Source: DASPSR01 sp035516175
GTDB lineage: Bacteria > Nitrospirota > UBA9217
Direction: 5' to 3'
DNA length: 64,000 nt
NCBI GenBank assembly: GCA_035516175.1
Contig: DATJAO010000038.1
Location: forward strand, 53,134 to 117,133
Part shown: positions 26,435-35,864 of the stretch, piece by piece
Layout of the letters: each line of letters opens with the position of its first letter
Position numbering within the stretch: the stretch's first letter is position 1
Made by a program: the position numbers and the translations under genes
Notes under the pieces: model-generated
Told to the model about the DNA's origin: nothing
The model's database searches: none
The model's input: only the letters and a program-made list of their open reading frames with translations

Positions 26435-27907
26435 ATGAAAATCTCTTATCGATCATACTTCGCATACAATACTGTCGTTCTGTTGTCATTGGCTTTCCTT
26501 TTGTTCAGTTGCGCTCACCCGACGGCCCCTGTTATCGAGAGCAAAAGTGTTGTCCCTGCCGAACCCTCACCTCCGATCAAAACCGTGACTCCCGAAGAAA
26601 AACCGGCATCTTCTTCTGTGATCGCCCTCGAAAGCGTTGATCCGGCGCCGGCCGAAATTATGCCGATCTCTCAGGACGAGAAAAACACGCCCGAGGTGAA
26701 AAAAGAAAACGGTGAGGATGATCAGGCGCTCCTTGATACCGCTCTGGAACTTACTGAAACAGCCCAGGAGTATTGGGAAGACAGCGACATGGACGAGGCG
26801 ATCGATTCACTGGACCAGGCCTATGCGCTCATCCTGAAGGTCCCCGGCAACAATTCAAAGCTTTCACAGCAGAAGGAAGATCTCCGGTTCATGATCTCTA
26901 AACGGATCATGGAGTTGTACGCATCCCGCCATGTAGCAGTACAGGGCAACCACGATGCGATTCCCATGACCGTCAATGATCACGTGATGCGCGAGATCCA
27001 GTCGTTTCAGACCACGGAACGAGATTTCTTCCTGGAAGCTTATGGACGATCGGGCATGTACCGCGGTGAGATCGTCAAATCGTTGAAGGAAGCCGGACTC
27101 CCCGAGGAACTTTCGTGGCTGCCGCTCATCGAGAGCGGATTCAAGGTAAGGGCCTTATCGCGCTCGCGGGCGCTTGGCCTGTGGCAGTTCATCCCTTCCA
27201 CGGGTTACAAGTTCGGGCTCAAGAGGAACACCTGGATCGACGAAAGGCTGGACCCGGAAAAATCCACTGAAGCAGCCATTGCTTATCTAAAAGAACTGCA
27301 CGAGATGTTCGGCGATTGGGCAACGGTCCTCGCGGCCTATAACTGCGGCGAAGGTTCAGTAGCGCGGGTGATCAGAGAGCAAAAGGTCGATTACCTGGAT
27401 AACTTCTGGGATTTCTACGAGCGGCTTCCGCGTGAGACTGCACGATATTTCCCGAGGTTCCTCGCCGTCCTCGCCATCATCAAGGACCCGGCACAGTACG
27501 GCTTTACTCTGGAAGCACCCGACCAGCCCATTTCGCACGAGACGGTTACCGTCGAGCGTCCGATCCATTTAAAAACAGTCGCTGACAACCTGGGAGTCGA
27601 TCTGGAAGACCTCACCATATTGAACCCCGAACTGCGGCGCGACGCAACGCCCGATGCTCCCTATGCCCTCAAAGTTCCGCCCGGGAAAGGGGACGTGCTG
27701 ATGGCATCACTTGACAAGCTGCCGAAGTGGTCTCCGCCAAAGGTGGAATACGTTGTCCATCGCGTTCGGCGCGGGGAGACCCTTTCACTGATCGCGTACC
27801 GGTACCGGACAAGCATTCAGAGAATTCTTGAAGCGAACAACATCCGTTCGGGCAGAATGCTCCGTGTTGGCCAGCGGCTGAAGATCCCGACCAGAAGTAC
27901 CACATAA
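26435..27907 (+). CDS. MltD-like membrane-bound lytic transglycosylase with LysM
   Basis: Murein-cleaving lipoprotein (490 aa). Seen: lipoprotein signal (TVVLLSLAFLLFSC), a Pro/Glu-rich linker with a coiled region, the SLT domain at ~205-340 with catalytic Glu in LSWLPLIESGFKV and GLWQFIPSTGYKFGL, YNCGEGSVARVI, and two LysM repeats (IHLKTVADNLGVDLEDLTIL; VVHRVRRGETLSLIAYRYRT) that bind peptidoglycan. The TTG at 26426 is three codons upstream; the ATG at 26435 is preferred. Monocistronic. Confidence 0.93.
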   Translation: MKISYRSYFAYNTVVLLSLAFLLFSCAHPTAPVIESKSVVPAEPSPPIKTVTPEEKPASSSVIALESVDPAPAEIMPISQDEKNTPEVKKENGEDDQALLDTALELTETAQEYWEDSDMDEAIDSLDQAYALILKVPGNNSKLSQQKEDLRFMISKRIMELYASRHVAVQGNHDAIPMTVNDHVMREIQSFQTTERDFFLEAYGRSGMYRGEIVKSLKEAGLPEELSWLPLIESGFKVRALSRSRALGLWQFIPSTGYKFGLKRNTWIDERLDPEKSTEAAIAYLKELHEMFGDWATVLAAYNCGEGSVARVIREQKVDYLDNFWDFYERLPRETARYFPRFLAVLAIIKDPAQYGFTLEAPDQPISHETVTVERPIHLKTVADNLGVDLEDLTILNPELRRDATPDAPYALKVPPGKGDVLMASLDKLPKWSPPKVEYVVHRVRRGETLSLIAYRYRTSIQRILEANNIRSGRMLRVGQRLKIPTRSTT

Positions 27908-28025
27908 TCCCGACAAGCCGGCATCCAAAAAACCCCTGAGCCGCTAAGGCGCCAAGAGCGCGACGATATTTCAAACATTCATTTCAGAATCTGTGATTTC
28001 CTTTCCGTTCATTGAGGAATCGCGG

Positions 28026-28313
28026 TTAATCTTCTTTCGGGCCTCTCAGCGTAACGATCGTCGCTCCCCATCCTCCTGCATCTTCCTCAGCGGTCCGAAA
28101 TGACTCTACATAAGGCAGCTTTTCAAGAATCGACTGCACAGTACGCCTGAGTGTTCCATTTCCTTTTCCGTGAATGATCCGCACCTGGAGGATGCCGTGC
28201 TCACGGCAGGCGATAAGATAGTCCGGCACGATATCCTTCACTTCACCCGGATGAAAAGTGTGAAGGTCAAGAGTTCCGTCTATGGGTTGTTCAATTGGAT
28301 CGATAATCATCAT
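28026..28313 (-). CDS. Small Smr-domain protein
   Basis: Stand-alone Smr (small MutS-related) domain of 95 aa. Seen: GTLDLHTFHPGEVKDIV, VRIIHGKGNGTLRRTV and WGATIVTL, the three conserved blocks (LDLH, the H-G-K-G loop, and the final strand). Smr domains nick DNA or RNA or act on stalled ribosomes; the role of this solo form is unknown. The longest frame begins at 28334, but the methionine at 28313 (MIIDPIEQPIDG) fits the family better. Confidence 0.85.
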   Translation of the reverse strand: MMIIDPIEQPIDGTLDLHTFHPGEVKDIVPDYLIACREHGILQVRIIHGKGNGTLRRTVQSILEKLPYVESFRTAEEDAGGWGATIVTLRGPKED

Positions 28314-28807
28314 ATGCCGATGATAGCGAGGCATTAAAGATCGAGAGCTTTTTTCGAGTATAAGTCTGCAAGGCGGTCCTTGCTGCAGAAGTCAAGGTAG
28401 TACCGCAGCTATTGTTCCTAATACCCCTGCCGCTCGGATGGAACGTCCCTTTTTTCTAGAAGTGCAACAAAGCCTATTGATGTCTTAGGTGAGATAATGA
28501 GCTTGGGGCATTCATTGATTAAATGTAGTCAATCAATTTGCGGTGCTGACCAACGAGGAAGTATAACTATATTAAAAGGCTATGTCAATTTTAGTTTTAC
28601 AAGAGGGCCTGTTTTTGCTAAACTTTTTTTGTCCCCCCTCTGTCCCTTGTATGCGCAAACGCATGAGGAGGTGCAATATATCAAGGGATACCTGGGCGGC
28701 ACGAGGTCCAAGTTACCTCCTGAGTATGTGAAAGCGACAGAGAATACAGTGTACCATGGGCTGAAAATTAATTCTTTCTAGTGAAAAAATTATTGGGGGC
28801 TTGAAAA
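28314..28807 (+). other. Intergenic region with one doubtful small frame
   Basis: Nearly 500 bp. A 94-codon plus-strand frame (28497-28781) has an AGGTGAG before its ATG and an internal hydrophobic stretch (FAKLFLSPLCPLYA), but matches no family I know and has poor codon character. It is left uncalled. No tRNA or terminator seen. Confidence 0.35.
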
Positions 28808-29521
28808 TTGAAGAACTATCTGTTTATCCACGGCGCATTGCGCGGGGCCTGGCTGTGGGACCGCGTTATCCCTCTTATGCAGAAGAAGGGTGGGGCGAAC
28901 ATCATCGCTCTCGACCTCCCCGGCCATGGTAAAAGGGCCGCCGAACGGGCGGGAGTGGACATGAGTGCGTACATCAATGACGTTATTTCCTGTATCAAAA
29001 AACAGAAACTCACTGATATTATCCTTGTGGGACACAGCATGTCGGGGATAATTATCAGCAAGGTCGCGGAAGGAGTGCCGGAGCGCATTCGCCACCTTGT
29101 TTATCTTGCTGCAGTGGTGCCGCGCGACGGGGACGCGCTCATCGACCTGCTTACGAAAGAACGGCAGGAGAGTCTTCGCAAGCTGGAGGGCAAGGTTTCG
29201 GATATTTATGGGCCGATCGATGCGCTCAGGCCGCTCTATTTCACAGATCTGCCGGACGGCGAGGAGAAAGAGTCTTTCCTAAAACAGCTGACGCCGCAGC
29301 CTCTCGCTGCTTTCTTTGAAAAGATAACACTCAAACGTTTTTACGATCTGAAAATTCCGAGGATCTATGTGATGGGTCTGAGGGATAAGAGTCTGCCGCC
29401 TGAGCTTACGAGAGGCTTCGCCGACCGGCTCGGCGTGGAGCCTGTTGAGATCGACGCAGGCCACGATATGATGATCTCACGGCCAGAAGAAGTTGCCAAA
29501 GTCCTGCTGAACATACCATGA
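28808..29521 (+). CDS. Alpha/beta hydrolase, EstC-like
   Basis: Serine esterase/hydrolase fold (237 aa). Seen: N-terminal YLFIHGALRGAWLWDRV (oxyanion region), DLPGHG, nucleophile Ser in GHSMSG and catalytic His in IDAGHDMMIS; an acidic residue in MGLRDKSLPP may complete the triad. The short N-terminus and cap suggest a salicylate-esterase/hydroxynitrile-lyase-like subfamily acting on a small ester. The start is TTG after GGGGG. No operon partner; the substrate is unknown. Confidence 0.85.
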   Translation: MKNYLFIHGALRGAWLWDRVIPLMQKKGGANIIALDLPGHGKRAAERAGVDMSAYINDVISCIKKQKLTDIILVGHSMSGIIISKVAEGVPERIRHLVYLAAVVPRDGDALIDLLTKERQESLRKLEGKVSDIYGPIDALRPLYFTDLPDGEEKESFLKQLTPQPLAAFFEKITLKRFYDLKIPRIYVMGLRDKSLPPELTRGFADRLGVEPVEIDAGHDMMISRPEEVAKVLLNIP

Positions 29522-29739
29522 GTGCAACGATTGAGGGCGATTGGCAACTTACGGCCCAAATTCTTGCCAAAATGGCGCAAAAAATCACAAAGCCTGTATC
29601 CTCACTGGTAGCACCAAAGGTAGCATTATCATTGATACGACACTGAATTTTAGCCGCGAACAGGCATAGCAGTTAACTCTGGTCCTTTTCCCCGCTACAG
29701 CAGGTTTTTTATCTCTCATTTCAAATTTGCTCCGCTCCG

Positions 29740-29768
29740 TTAGCGTCTTCCCCAAAATCTGGTATAAT
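29740..29768 (+). promoter_or_regulatory. Putative promoter with perfect TATAAT
   Basis: TATAAT at 29763-29768; a weak -35 TTAGCG lies 17 bp upstream (29740-29745). It drives the thioredoxin-fold gene starting at 29808, about 35 bases later. Confidence 0.5.
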
Positions 29769-29807
29769 ATAAAATGAATAAGCAGGGACATCGTGAAGGA
29801 GCGGACC

Positions 29808-30584
29808 ATGGCAACCATGACAAATGAAAGCTTGCTGAATGAGAGGCACGACGCACTAGTACACATGAAAAATCCTGTTAGACTGGTCCTGTTCACCAGC
29901 GATGTGGGATGTGAATCCTGTCCCGATGACCGCAAGCTTGCCCGTGCGATAAAGACCCATTCGCCGAAAATCGCCCTCGAAGAGTACGACTTGGTGATGG
30001 ACCGGGACAAAACTACGCAGTACGGTATCAGAAGGGTGCCTGCCATAGTCGTTCAGGGGGAAGAGGGTTACACGGCCGCCTTTTACGGCTTGATCGAAAA
30101 TGTTTTCTTTGGCGTGCTTCTCGATACCATCTTGGCGGTTTCGAAAAAAAAAGTATGGTTCCAGGAAGAGATCAGAAATACCCTGAAGCGGCTTGTACGG
30201 GACGTCAGGATACAAGTATATGTGGAAAGCGATTGTCCTCAGTGCCGGCCCGTGGCAGAAACAGCGATCGGGCTGGCGCTGGAAAGCAAACTTATTTATA
30301 CCGATATTATCATTGCGAGTGATTTCCCGGAACTCATAAAAAAATACGATATCAAGACCCTGCCCAAGACTATCTTCGGGGAGAACCTGCACATGGACGG
30401 CCATGTTACGGAGAGTGAATTCCTGGAGATGATCTTCAAGGCAGAAGGAGTGCTGCCGTCCCAGGCCAAACGATGTCTTACCTGCGGTAAACCGTCATCG
30501 GATCTCATTTGTATGGAATGTAAGACCAGAATACAGGCTGAAGCAGTCGAGCATAAACGCAAAACCGAGAAGGCAACACGATAA
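29808..30584 (+). CDS. Two-thioredoxin-fold protein with C-terminal zinc ribbon
   Basis: A 258-residue cytoplasmic protein resembling protein-disulfide oxidoreductase (PDO) tandem folds. Seen: first active-site region FTSDVGCESCPDDRKLA, cis-Pro loop IRRVPAIVV; second site VESDCPQCRPV, cis-Pro loop IKTLPKTIF; a C-terminal zinc ribbon CLTCGKPSSDLICMEC. The active sites (CESC and CPQC) keep both cysteines. The frame opens at 29793, but the ATG at 29808 has AAGGAG at good spacing. It precedes amrS by 94 bp, so it may supply thiol chemistry to the radical-SAM or RNA-repair genes downstream; this is inference. Confidence 0.8.
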   Translation: MATMTNESLLNERHDALVHMKNPVRLVLFTSDVGCESCPDDRKLARAIKTHSPKIALEEYDLVMDRDKTTQYGIRRVPAIVVQGEEGYTAAFYGLIENVFFGVLLDTILAVSKKKVWFQEEIRNTLKRLVRDVRIQVYVESDCPQCRPVAETAIGLALESKLIYTDIIIASDFPELIKKYDIKTLPKTIFGENLHMDGHVTESEFLEMIFKAEGVLPSQAKRCLTCGKPSSDLICMECKTRIQAEAVEHKRKTEKATR

Positions 30585-30678
30585 AGCGTATCGACTGAAT
30601 CATTCCCGCGACATTTATCGAGATCGAGGGAAGAGACCTTGGATCCTGTTCATCCAGTCTCATGCAAGGTATTGATCT

Positions 30679-31689
30679 ATGAAGGAAGCAATGTTCCAGG
30701 AGGCGCGAGAAGGGAACAAGGTGCAGTGTGCTCTCTGCAGCCACCGCTGCCTCATCTCTCCCGGGAAACGGGGCATCTGTGCCGTACGGGAGAACAGGGA
30801 CGGCACCCTCTATAGCCTTGTGTATGATAAGGTGATAGCACAGAATATCGACCCTATCGAGAAGAAGCCGCTCTTTCATTTTCAGCCCGGCAGCCTGTCC
30901 TATTCCATCGCGACGCCTGGTTGTAACTTCCGGTGCAGACATTGCCAAAATGCCGATATCTCACAACTCCCCCGTGACCATGGAGGTGTCGTCCTCGGGG
31001 AGGAGGTGGCGCCGTCCGCCATAGTTGCCAACGCTCTCAAGACCCGCTGCACAAGCATTTCATACACCTACACAGAACCTACGATCTACTTCGAACTTGC
31101 CTATGACACGGCTCGTCTGGCAGTCGAGGCAGGGCTCAGGAACGTGTTCGTGACGAATGGATACATCACGCCTGAGGCTCTCGATGTGATCCGGCCGTAT
31201 CTCCATGCTGCGAATATCGATCTCAAAGGGTTTACGGATGATTTTTACAAGAACATCTGCGGCGCCAGGCTTCAGCCCGTGCTCGATGCGATCAGGCTCT
31301 ATAAGGAATTCGGAATCTGGATCGAGATTACCACGCTTGTCATCCCCGGCCACAACGATTCAGATGAAGAGCTCAGAGGCATCGCAAGATTCATCAGATC
31401 AGTGGGCGAGGATATTCCCTGGCATGTTACAAGGTTCCATCCCACGTATAAGCTGATAGATCAACCGCGTACGCCTCTCGCTACATTAAAGCGCGCGCAG
31501 AAGATCGGTTTCGAGGCAGGGCTTAGATACGTGTATGAGGGCAACATCCCAGGAGAGGGTGAGGATACGGTATGCTGGAGCTGCAAAAAGCCGCTCGTCA
31601 AACGGATCGGGTTCTCTGTTGAGGAGAACAGGATAAAAGAGGGAAAATGTTCTTACTGCAGTGTGGTAATTGACGGGGTGTGGGGATAG
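30679..31689 (+). CDS. amrS: AmmeMemoRadiSam-system radical SAM enzyme AmrS
   Basis: Radical S-adenosylmethionine enzyme (336 aa), relative of pyruvate formate-lyase activase. Seen: N-terminal cysteine box CALCSHRCLISPGKRGICAV, radical SAM cluster motif ATPGCNFRCRHCQN (C-x3-C-x2-C), FVTNGYITPEAL, NIDLKGFTDDFYKNICG, HVTRFHPTYKL and a C-terminal CWSCKKP/CSYC zinc-ribbon pair. Family members sit with AmmeMemoRadiSam proteins A and B, which are absent from this window. The substrate is not established. Archease and rtcB follow on the same strand. Confidence 0.9.
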   Translation: MKEAMFQEAREGNKVQCALCSHRCLISPGKRGICAVRENRDGTLYSLVYDKVIAQNIDPIEKKPLFHFQPGSLSYSIATPGCNFRCRHCQNADISQLPRDHGGVVLGEEVAPSAIVANALKTRCTSISYTYTEPTIYFELAYDTARLAVEAGLRNVFVTNGYITPEALDVIRPYLHAANIDLKGFTDDFYKNICGARLQPVLDAIRLYKEFGIWIEITTLVIPGHNDSDEELRGIARFIRSVGEDIPWHVTRFHPTYKLIDQPRTPLATLKRAQKIGFEAGLRYVYEGNIPGEGEDTVCWSCKKPLVKRIGFSVEENRIKEGKCSYCSVVIDGVWG

Positions 31690-31793
31690 GACGGAATACA
31701 GGAGTCAGAAGGCAGAAGTCAAATAGAAACGGATAGCCTCAGAATTTAGCGTGAGGATTAACGGTCATAAAAAGTGTCTGAACAGACTATTCG

Positions 31794-32207
31794 ATGGCTC
31801 AATTCGAGACCTTTGAACATGAGGCGGATATTGGCATACGCGGGTTCGGTGGCAGTATAAAGGAAGCCTTCGAGAACGCAGCAGTTGCGCTGTATTCCGT
31901 AATGGTGAATATCGACGCCGTAAATCATGTGGAGGAGAGGACCGTTACGGTCTCGGCACCTGACCGCGAACTCCTTTTGGTGGAATGGTTGAACGCGTTG
32001 CTTGCGATTTCCGATATCGAACGGATGGTCTTCTCGAAGTTTGAAGTGGAGATGGAAGGAACGACGCTCACCGGTGTTGCAAGGGGGGAGACCCTGGACC
32101 GGGACCGGCATGAACCCCACGTGGAAGTAAAGGGCGCCACGTATTATATGTTGAGCGTGAAGGAGCAGGACGGCGTATACACGGCGCAGTGTGTGGTGGA
32201 TGTATAG
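31794..32207 (+). CDS. Archease (RtcB activator)
   Basis: Small protein (137 aa) that promotes guanylylation and multiple turnover of the RNA ligase RtcB. Seen: FETFEHEADIGIRGFG, ALYSVMVNID, LLLVEWLNALLAISD, and the C-terminal HVEVKGATYYMLSVKEQDGV, all archease hallmarks with conserved Asp/Glu metal ligands. It lies 149 bp upstream of rtcB on the same strand, as in many genomes. Confidence 0.93.
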   Translation: MAQFETFEHEADIGIRGFGGSIKEAFENAAVALYSVMVNIDAVNHVEERTVTVSAPDRELLLVEWLNALLAISDIERMVFSKFEVEMEGTTLTGVARGETLDRDRHEPHVEVKGATYYMLSVKEQDGVYTAQCVVDV

Positions 32208-32311
32208 CAGTATGCACCAAAGGCCGAGTACGAAGCTGCAAGTTCAGAATTCCATTAAATCTGGTAGCTGAACTTAATTTGTAATATGGAATTTGGTGTT
32301 TGCAATGCGGG

Positions 32312-32346
32312 CCTGCACACCAAGTGAAGTTTACTTGGTGTGCAGG
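32312..32346 (+). promoter_or_regulatory. 14-bp perfect inverted repeat in the rtcB leader
   Basis: CCTGCACACCAAGT (32312-32325) and ACTTGGTGTGCAGG (32333-32346) pair perfectly around a 7-base loop. The 3' arm includes the first three bases of the AGGAG ribosome site (32344-32348) of rtcB (ATG 32356), so folding would hinder initiation. No U-tract follows, so it is not an intrinsic terminator. Confidence 0.75.
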
Positions 32347-32355
32347 AGTGATCAG

Positions 32356-33786
32356 ATGGACCTCAAAGCGGTGCATAGGATTAACGACTACCTCTGGGAG
32401 ATCCCGAAGCAAGGTGAGATGCGCGTTCCCGGCAGGATATTCGCGAGCGAAAAGCTGATCCGGGACATGGACGAAAAGGTTCGCGAGCAAGTCACGAACG
32501 TCGCAATGCTTCCGGGCATTCAGGTCGCATCGATCGCCATGCCTGACGCGCACTGGGGCTACGGCTTTCCCATAGGCGGCGTAGCGGCGTTCGATCCGGA
32601 CGAGGGTGGTATCATTTCCATGGGTGGCGTGGGCTTCGACATCTCCTGCGGCGTGCGGACCATGAAGACCGGCATGACGCGGGAAGAGATTATGCCGCGG
32701 CTCAAAACGCTCGTTGATGAACTCTTCCGTCGTGTGCCGGCCGGCCTGGGATCCGAGGGGCTTATCAAACTTACGCCTGGTCAGATCGACGAAATGCTGC
32801 TCGGCGGCGCGGAGTGGGCCCTGCGGAAGGGCTACGGCGTGAAAGAGGACTTGGCATATATCGAGGAGCACGGCAGGATCGACGGCGCGGAGCCAGACCA
32901 TGTTTCGGACACAGCAAAAAAACGCCAATACCGCGAGATGGGCACACTCGGTTCGGGTAACCATTACCTCGAGGTGCAGGTCGTGGCTGACATCTATGAT
33001 GAGAGGACGGCGCAGGCGATGGGCCTCAGGAAAGACGACGTCGTGGTCTCCGTTCATTGCGGTTCAAGGGGACTGGGGCACCAGATCGGGACCGATTATT
33101 TAAAGAGCCTCGCCTTTACCCTTCAGAAATACAACATTTCTATCAAAGACCGCGAACTGGCGTGCGCCCCGATCAACTCGCCTGAGGGAAAGAGATATTT
33201 CGGCGCCATGTCTGCAGGCATAAACTGCGCCCTGGCCAACCGGCAGATCATCACTCACCTGGTGCGCGAGATATTCACTGAGGTCTATCCCGAAGGACGC
33301 ATCAAGATGCTCTACGATATTAGCCACAATACGTGCAAGGTAGAAACCCATACGGTAAATGGAAAGAAGAAAAGATTGCATGTTCATCGTAAAGGCGCAA
33401 CGAGGGCCTTCGGACCAGACCAGATCGACCTTCCCGTTGAATACAGGAACGTGGGACAGCCCGTGCTCATCGGCGGCACTATGGGAACGTCATCGTACAT
33501 CCTTGTCGGGACCAAAGAAGGGATGCAGTCTGCTTTCGGGTCCGCATGTCATGGAGCAGGCAGGGCTATGTCCCGCACCCAGGCAAAGAAGAGGTGGCAT
33601 GGCAGGGAGGTCGTGAAAGATCTGGAAGGGATAGGCATTCTGGTTCGGGGACACTCATACGCCGGGATCGCCGAAGAAGCGCCGGAGTCGTACAAGGACG
33701 TCACCGAAGTGGTGGAAGCAGCACACCATGCGAACCTTGCGCGAAAAGTGGCACGAGTCAAGCCGATTGCGTGTGTGAAGGGGTAG
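32356..33786 (+). CDS. rtcB: RNA-splicing ligase RtcB
   Basis: GTP- and Mn-dependent ligase joining 2',3'-cyclic phosphate (or 3'-phosphate) to 5'-OH RNA ends, in RNA repair (476 aa). Seen: ASIAMPDAHWGYGFPIGGVA, metal/GMP-site Cys in GVGFDISCGVRTM, LGSGNHYLEVQ, VHCGSRGLGHQIG, DISHNTCK, and the guanylylated His region LHVHRKGATRAFGP with GTMGTSSYILVG. The ATG at 32356 after AGGAG is chosen over the longest frame (32293), whose extra residues come from the hairpin. Confidence 0.95.
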   Translation: MDLKAVHRINDYLWEIPKQGEMRVPGRIFASEKLIRDMDEKVREQVTNVAMLPGIQVASIAMPDAHWGYGFPIGGVAAFDPDEGGIISMGGVGFDISCGVRTMKTGMTREEIMPRLKTLVDELFRRVPAGLGSEGLIKLTPGQIDEMLLGGAEWALRKGYGVKEDLAYIEEHGRIDGAEPDHVSDTAKKRQYREMGTLGSGNHYLEVQVVADIYDERTAQAMGLRKDDVVVSVHCGSRGLGHQIGTDYLKSLAFTLQKYNISIKDRELACAPINSPEGKRYFGAMSAGINCALANRQIITHLVREIFTEVYPEGRIKMLYDISHNTCKVETHTVNGKKKRLHVHRKGATRAFGPDQIDLPVEYRNVGQPVLIGGTMGTSSYILVGTKEGMQSAFGSACHGAGRAMSRTQAKKRWHGREVVKDLEGIGILVRGHSYAGIAEEAPESYKDVTEVVEAAHHANLARKVARVKPIACVKG

Positions 33787-34121
33787 GTGTAGCTTCTTTT
33801 ACAGCGACATTCGCCGCAATGATCCGCTGACCGTGCTGCGGCAGCTTGTTATGCCTCAAATAATTTATCATACGACCCACGCGGCGAATACATAATGATC
33901 GCCATTCCAAGCAAAGTCTCGATGCTCCAATGATGATAAATCTATCAGGTGCTATTTTTAGCAACTTGCCAACCCCGGAGGATTGAAAGAATAATAAGCA
34001 CTCCGCCATATGCTGCATATGTGATAAAGCAGTACCTGCGAAGTATCAGCCATGATAGCAGCTCGTTCTTTTCGACCTCAATCAAATTCTGCTCAACGCA
34101 TACGTCGATTAATGTGAGAAT
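33787..34121 (+). other. Intergenic region between converging genes
   Basis: 335 bp between the ends of rtcB and the outer-membrane factor gene. No convincing frame, repeat or terminator was recognised. Confidence 0.4.
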
Positions 34122-35621
34122 TTACTCCGTGTTCATCTTCGCGGCAGTGCCGGCGAGCGGGGCACGGTTCCACCACCCACCGCCAAGCGCCTGGAACAAC
34201 GCTGCCGTATCAGCAAAGCGCGCGGCCTGCGCCTGGACGAGGCCGATCCGCGCTTCCTGGTACTGGCGCTCGGCGTTCAGCAGTGAGAGGTAACTCACGG
34301 AGCCGAGCCTGAACTGCGTCTGGGTCAGGTCGAGCGTTTCGCGCGCGGCCGCTTCACTGTCCGCCTGTGCCTTGAGTGTACTCGCATCCTCTTCCAGTGC
34401 GCGCAGCACGTCTGCCACATTCTGAAACGCCTGCAAAATGGTCGACTGATACTGTGTCATCGCCTGATCGTGGGCGGCGACTGCAGCCCGGCGCTTAGCA
34501 GAAAGCTCCCCACCGTTAAAGATGGGCTGCAACAAACCTGCGCCAAGACTCCACACCGCTGTTTTGTCGGAGAAAAGCGTGTTGCTTGCGGTAGTCATTG
34601 ACCCATAACTTCCGGTAAGCGTTATCTGCGGGTATTGGTTCGCCGTGGCCACGCCAACCTGTGCACTCGCCGCGTGCAATAGCGCTTCCGAAGCGCGGAT
34701 GTCCGGGCGTTGGCGCACGAGCGACGACGGCAGGCTTATTGGCAGTTCATTCGGAAGCTGCAGCCCATCGAGATTGAATTCGGGAAGTACCCCGGAGTCG
34801 GCGGGCATCCTGCCGATAAGTATTGCCAGCTGGTGGCGAGTCTGCCAGAGTCCCTTGCTTAGCGCAGGCAGAGTCGCCCGCGATTGCGCGAGCTGCGAAC
34901 GCTGGGCAAGCACGTCGGTTCGCGTTGCCCCACCGAGCCGGTACTGGAGTTCGACTAAGTCGAGCTGCTTCTCCTGCGACGACACTATTTCCCGCATCGC
35001 CTGAATCTGTGCGCGAAGGGACACTTCCTTCACAACAGTAGTGACGACGTTCGACGTAATCGTGAGATAGGCCCCTTCAAGCTGAAAGTATTGGAAGTCG
35101 ACCTGGGATTGCAGTGCCTCCAGCTCACGCCGCGCACCACCGAAAAAATCGAGTGCATAGGATACGTTCACCGACGCATTGTAGAGCGTGAAGGGACTGA
35201 TGGTTAGATTCGGTAGACCGATCTGGGCGCCCGAGATCTTCTCCCGAGTTGCCAGGACGTTCGCGTTCACATTCGGGTAAAGCGCGGAGCCTACCAGCGC
35301 ATTCATGTTCTCCTGCGCTTGGCGGAGCGTCGCTTGGGCGGTCGCGAGCGTCGGGTTGTCCGTCATGGCCTGACGAACAAGCTGGTCCAGCGCCGCGGAA
35401 TGGAACAATGTCCACCATTGGGCGGGAATCTCCTGACCCGGTAGTAGGCGCTGGGCCGCTCCGCCGGGCCCCGGCGCGGAAGCGGTCTCAGAAGGCAGCG
35501 CCGTAGATGTGTACGAAGTCACAACCGGGGCCGCAGGCTCGCGATAATTTGGTCCCACCAGACACCCGGTTAACGCTGCGTCAGAGAGGATGACAACTGT
35601 CAGAATTCTCAGTGGCAACAT
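34122..35621 (-). CDS. NodT-family outer-membrane efflux lipoprotein
   Basis: Outer-membrane factor (about 499 aa) of a drug-type exporter. Seen: signal RILTVVILSDAALTGC with lipobox L-T-G-C, then VGPNYREPAAP (the NodT/OprM start), WWTLFHSAALDQLVRQAM, two TolC-like repeats and SVSYLSLLNAERQYQEARIG near the end. The frame opens at 35717; start options at 35630 and 35621 directly precede the signal core, and AAGGA sits at better spacing for 35621. It is divergent from the ABC exporter operon starting at 35865 and probably works with it. It reads as more G+C-rich than its neighbours, which may mean transfer. Confidence 0.9.
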   Translation of the reverse strand: MLPLRILTVVILSDAALTGCLVGPNYREPAAPVVTSYTSTALPSETASAPGPGGAAQRLLPGQEIPAQWWTLFHSAALDQLVRQAMTDNPTLATAQATLRQAQENMNALVGSALYPNVNANVLATREKISGAQIGLPNLTISPFTLYNASVNVSYALDFFGGARRELEALQSQVDFQYFQLEGAYLTITSNVVTTVVKEVSLRAQIQAMREIVSSQEKQLDLVELQYRLGGATRTDVLAQRSQLAQSRATLPALSKGLWQTRHQLAILIGRMPADSGVLPEFNLDGLQLPNELPISLPSSLVRQRPDIRASEALLHAASAQVGVATANQYPQITLTGSYGSMTTASNTLFSDKTAVWSLGAGLLQPIFNGGELSAKRRAAVAAHDQAMTQYQSTILQAFQNVADVLRALEEDASTLKAQADSEAAARETLDLTQTQFRLGSVSYLSLLNAERQYQEARIGLVQAQAARFADTAALFQALGGGWWNRAPLAGTAAKMNTE

Positions 35622-35864
35622 GTATGTCATGTCCTTGCACCCCGCGGTTTTATGCGTTCGGTAAAATTTACTATAGTGAAGAAAGAAAGATAATTCCTGA
35701 TCGTAAAGCAATTTCAACCTTTCCTATAAGTATATCATGACACCACACTTGTAATCATATATAATAATATTCATGGCATAGTTCATTACAATTGAAATTC
35801 TTGCTAAAATAGAAAGAAAAAGCCAGCCACAATGGCACCAAGACACAAAGAGAGGAACTCGCTC

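Noticed and set aside
28497..28781. A 94-codon frame with a weak ribosome site
   Set aside because: No recognisable domain and poor codon character; kept only as a comment on the intergenic region.
32312..32346. Rho-independent terminator after archease
   Set aside because: The stem is strong, but no T-run follows, and the 3' arm merges with the rtcB ribosome site.
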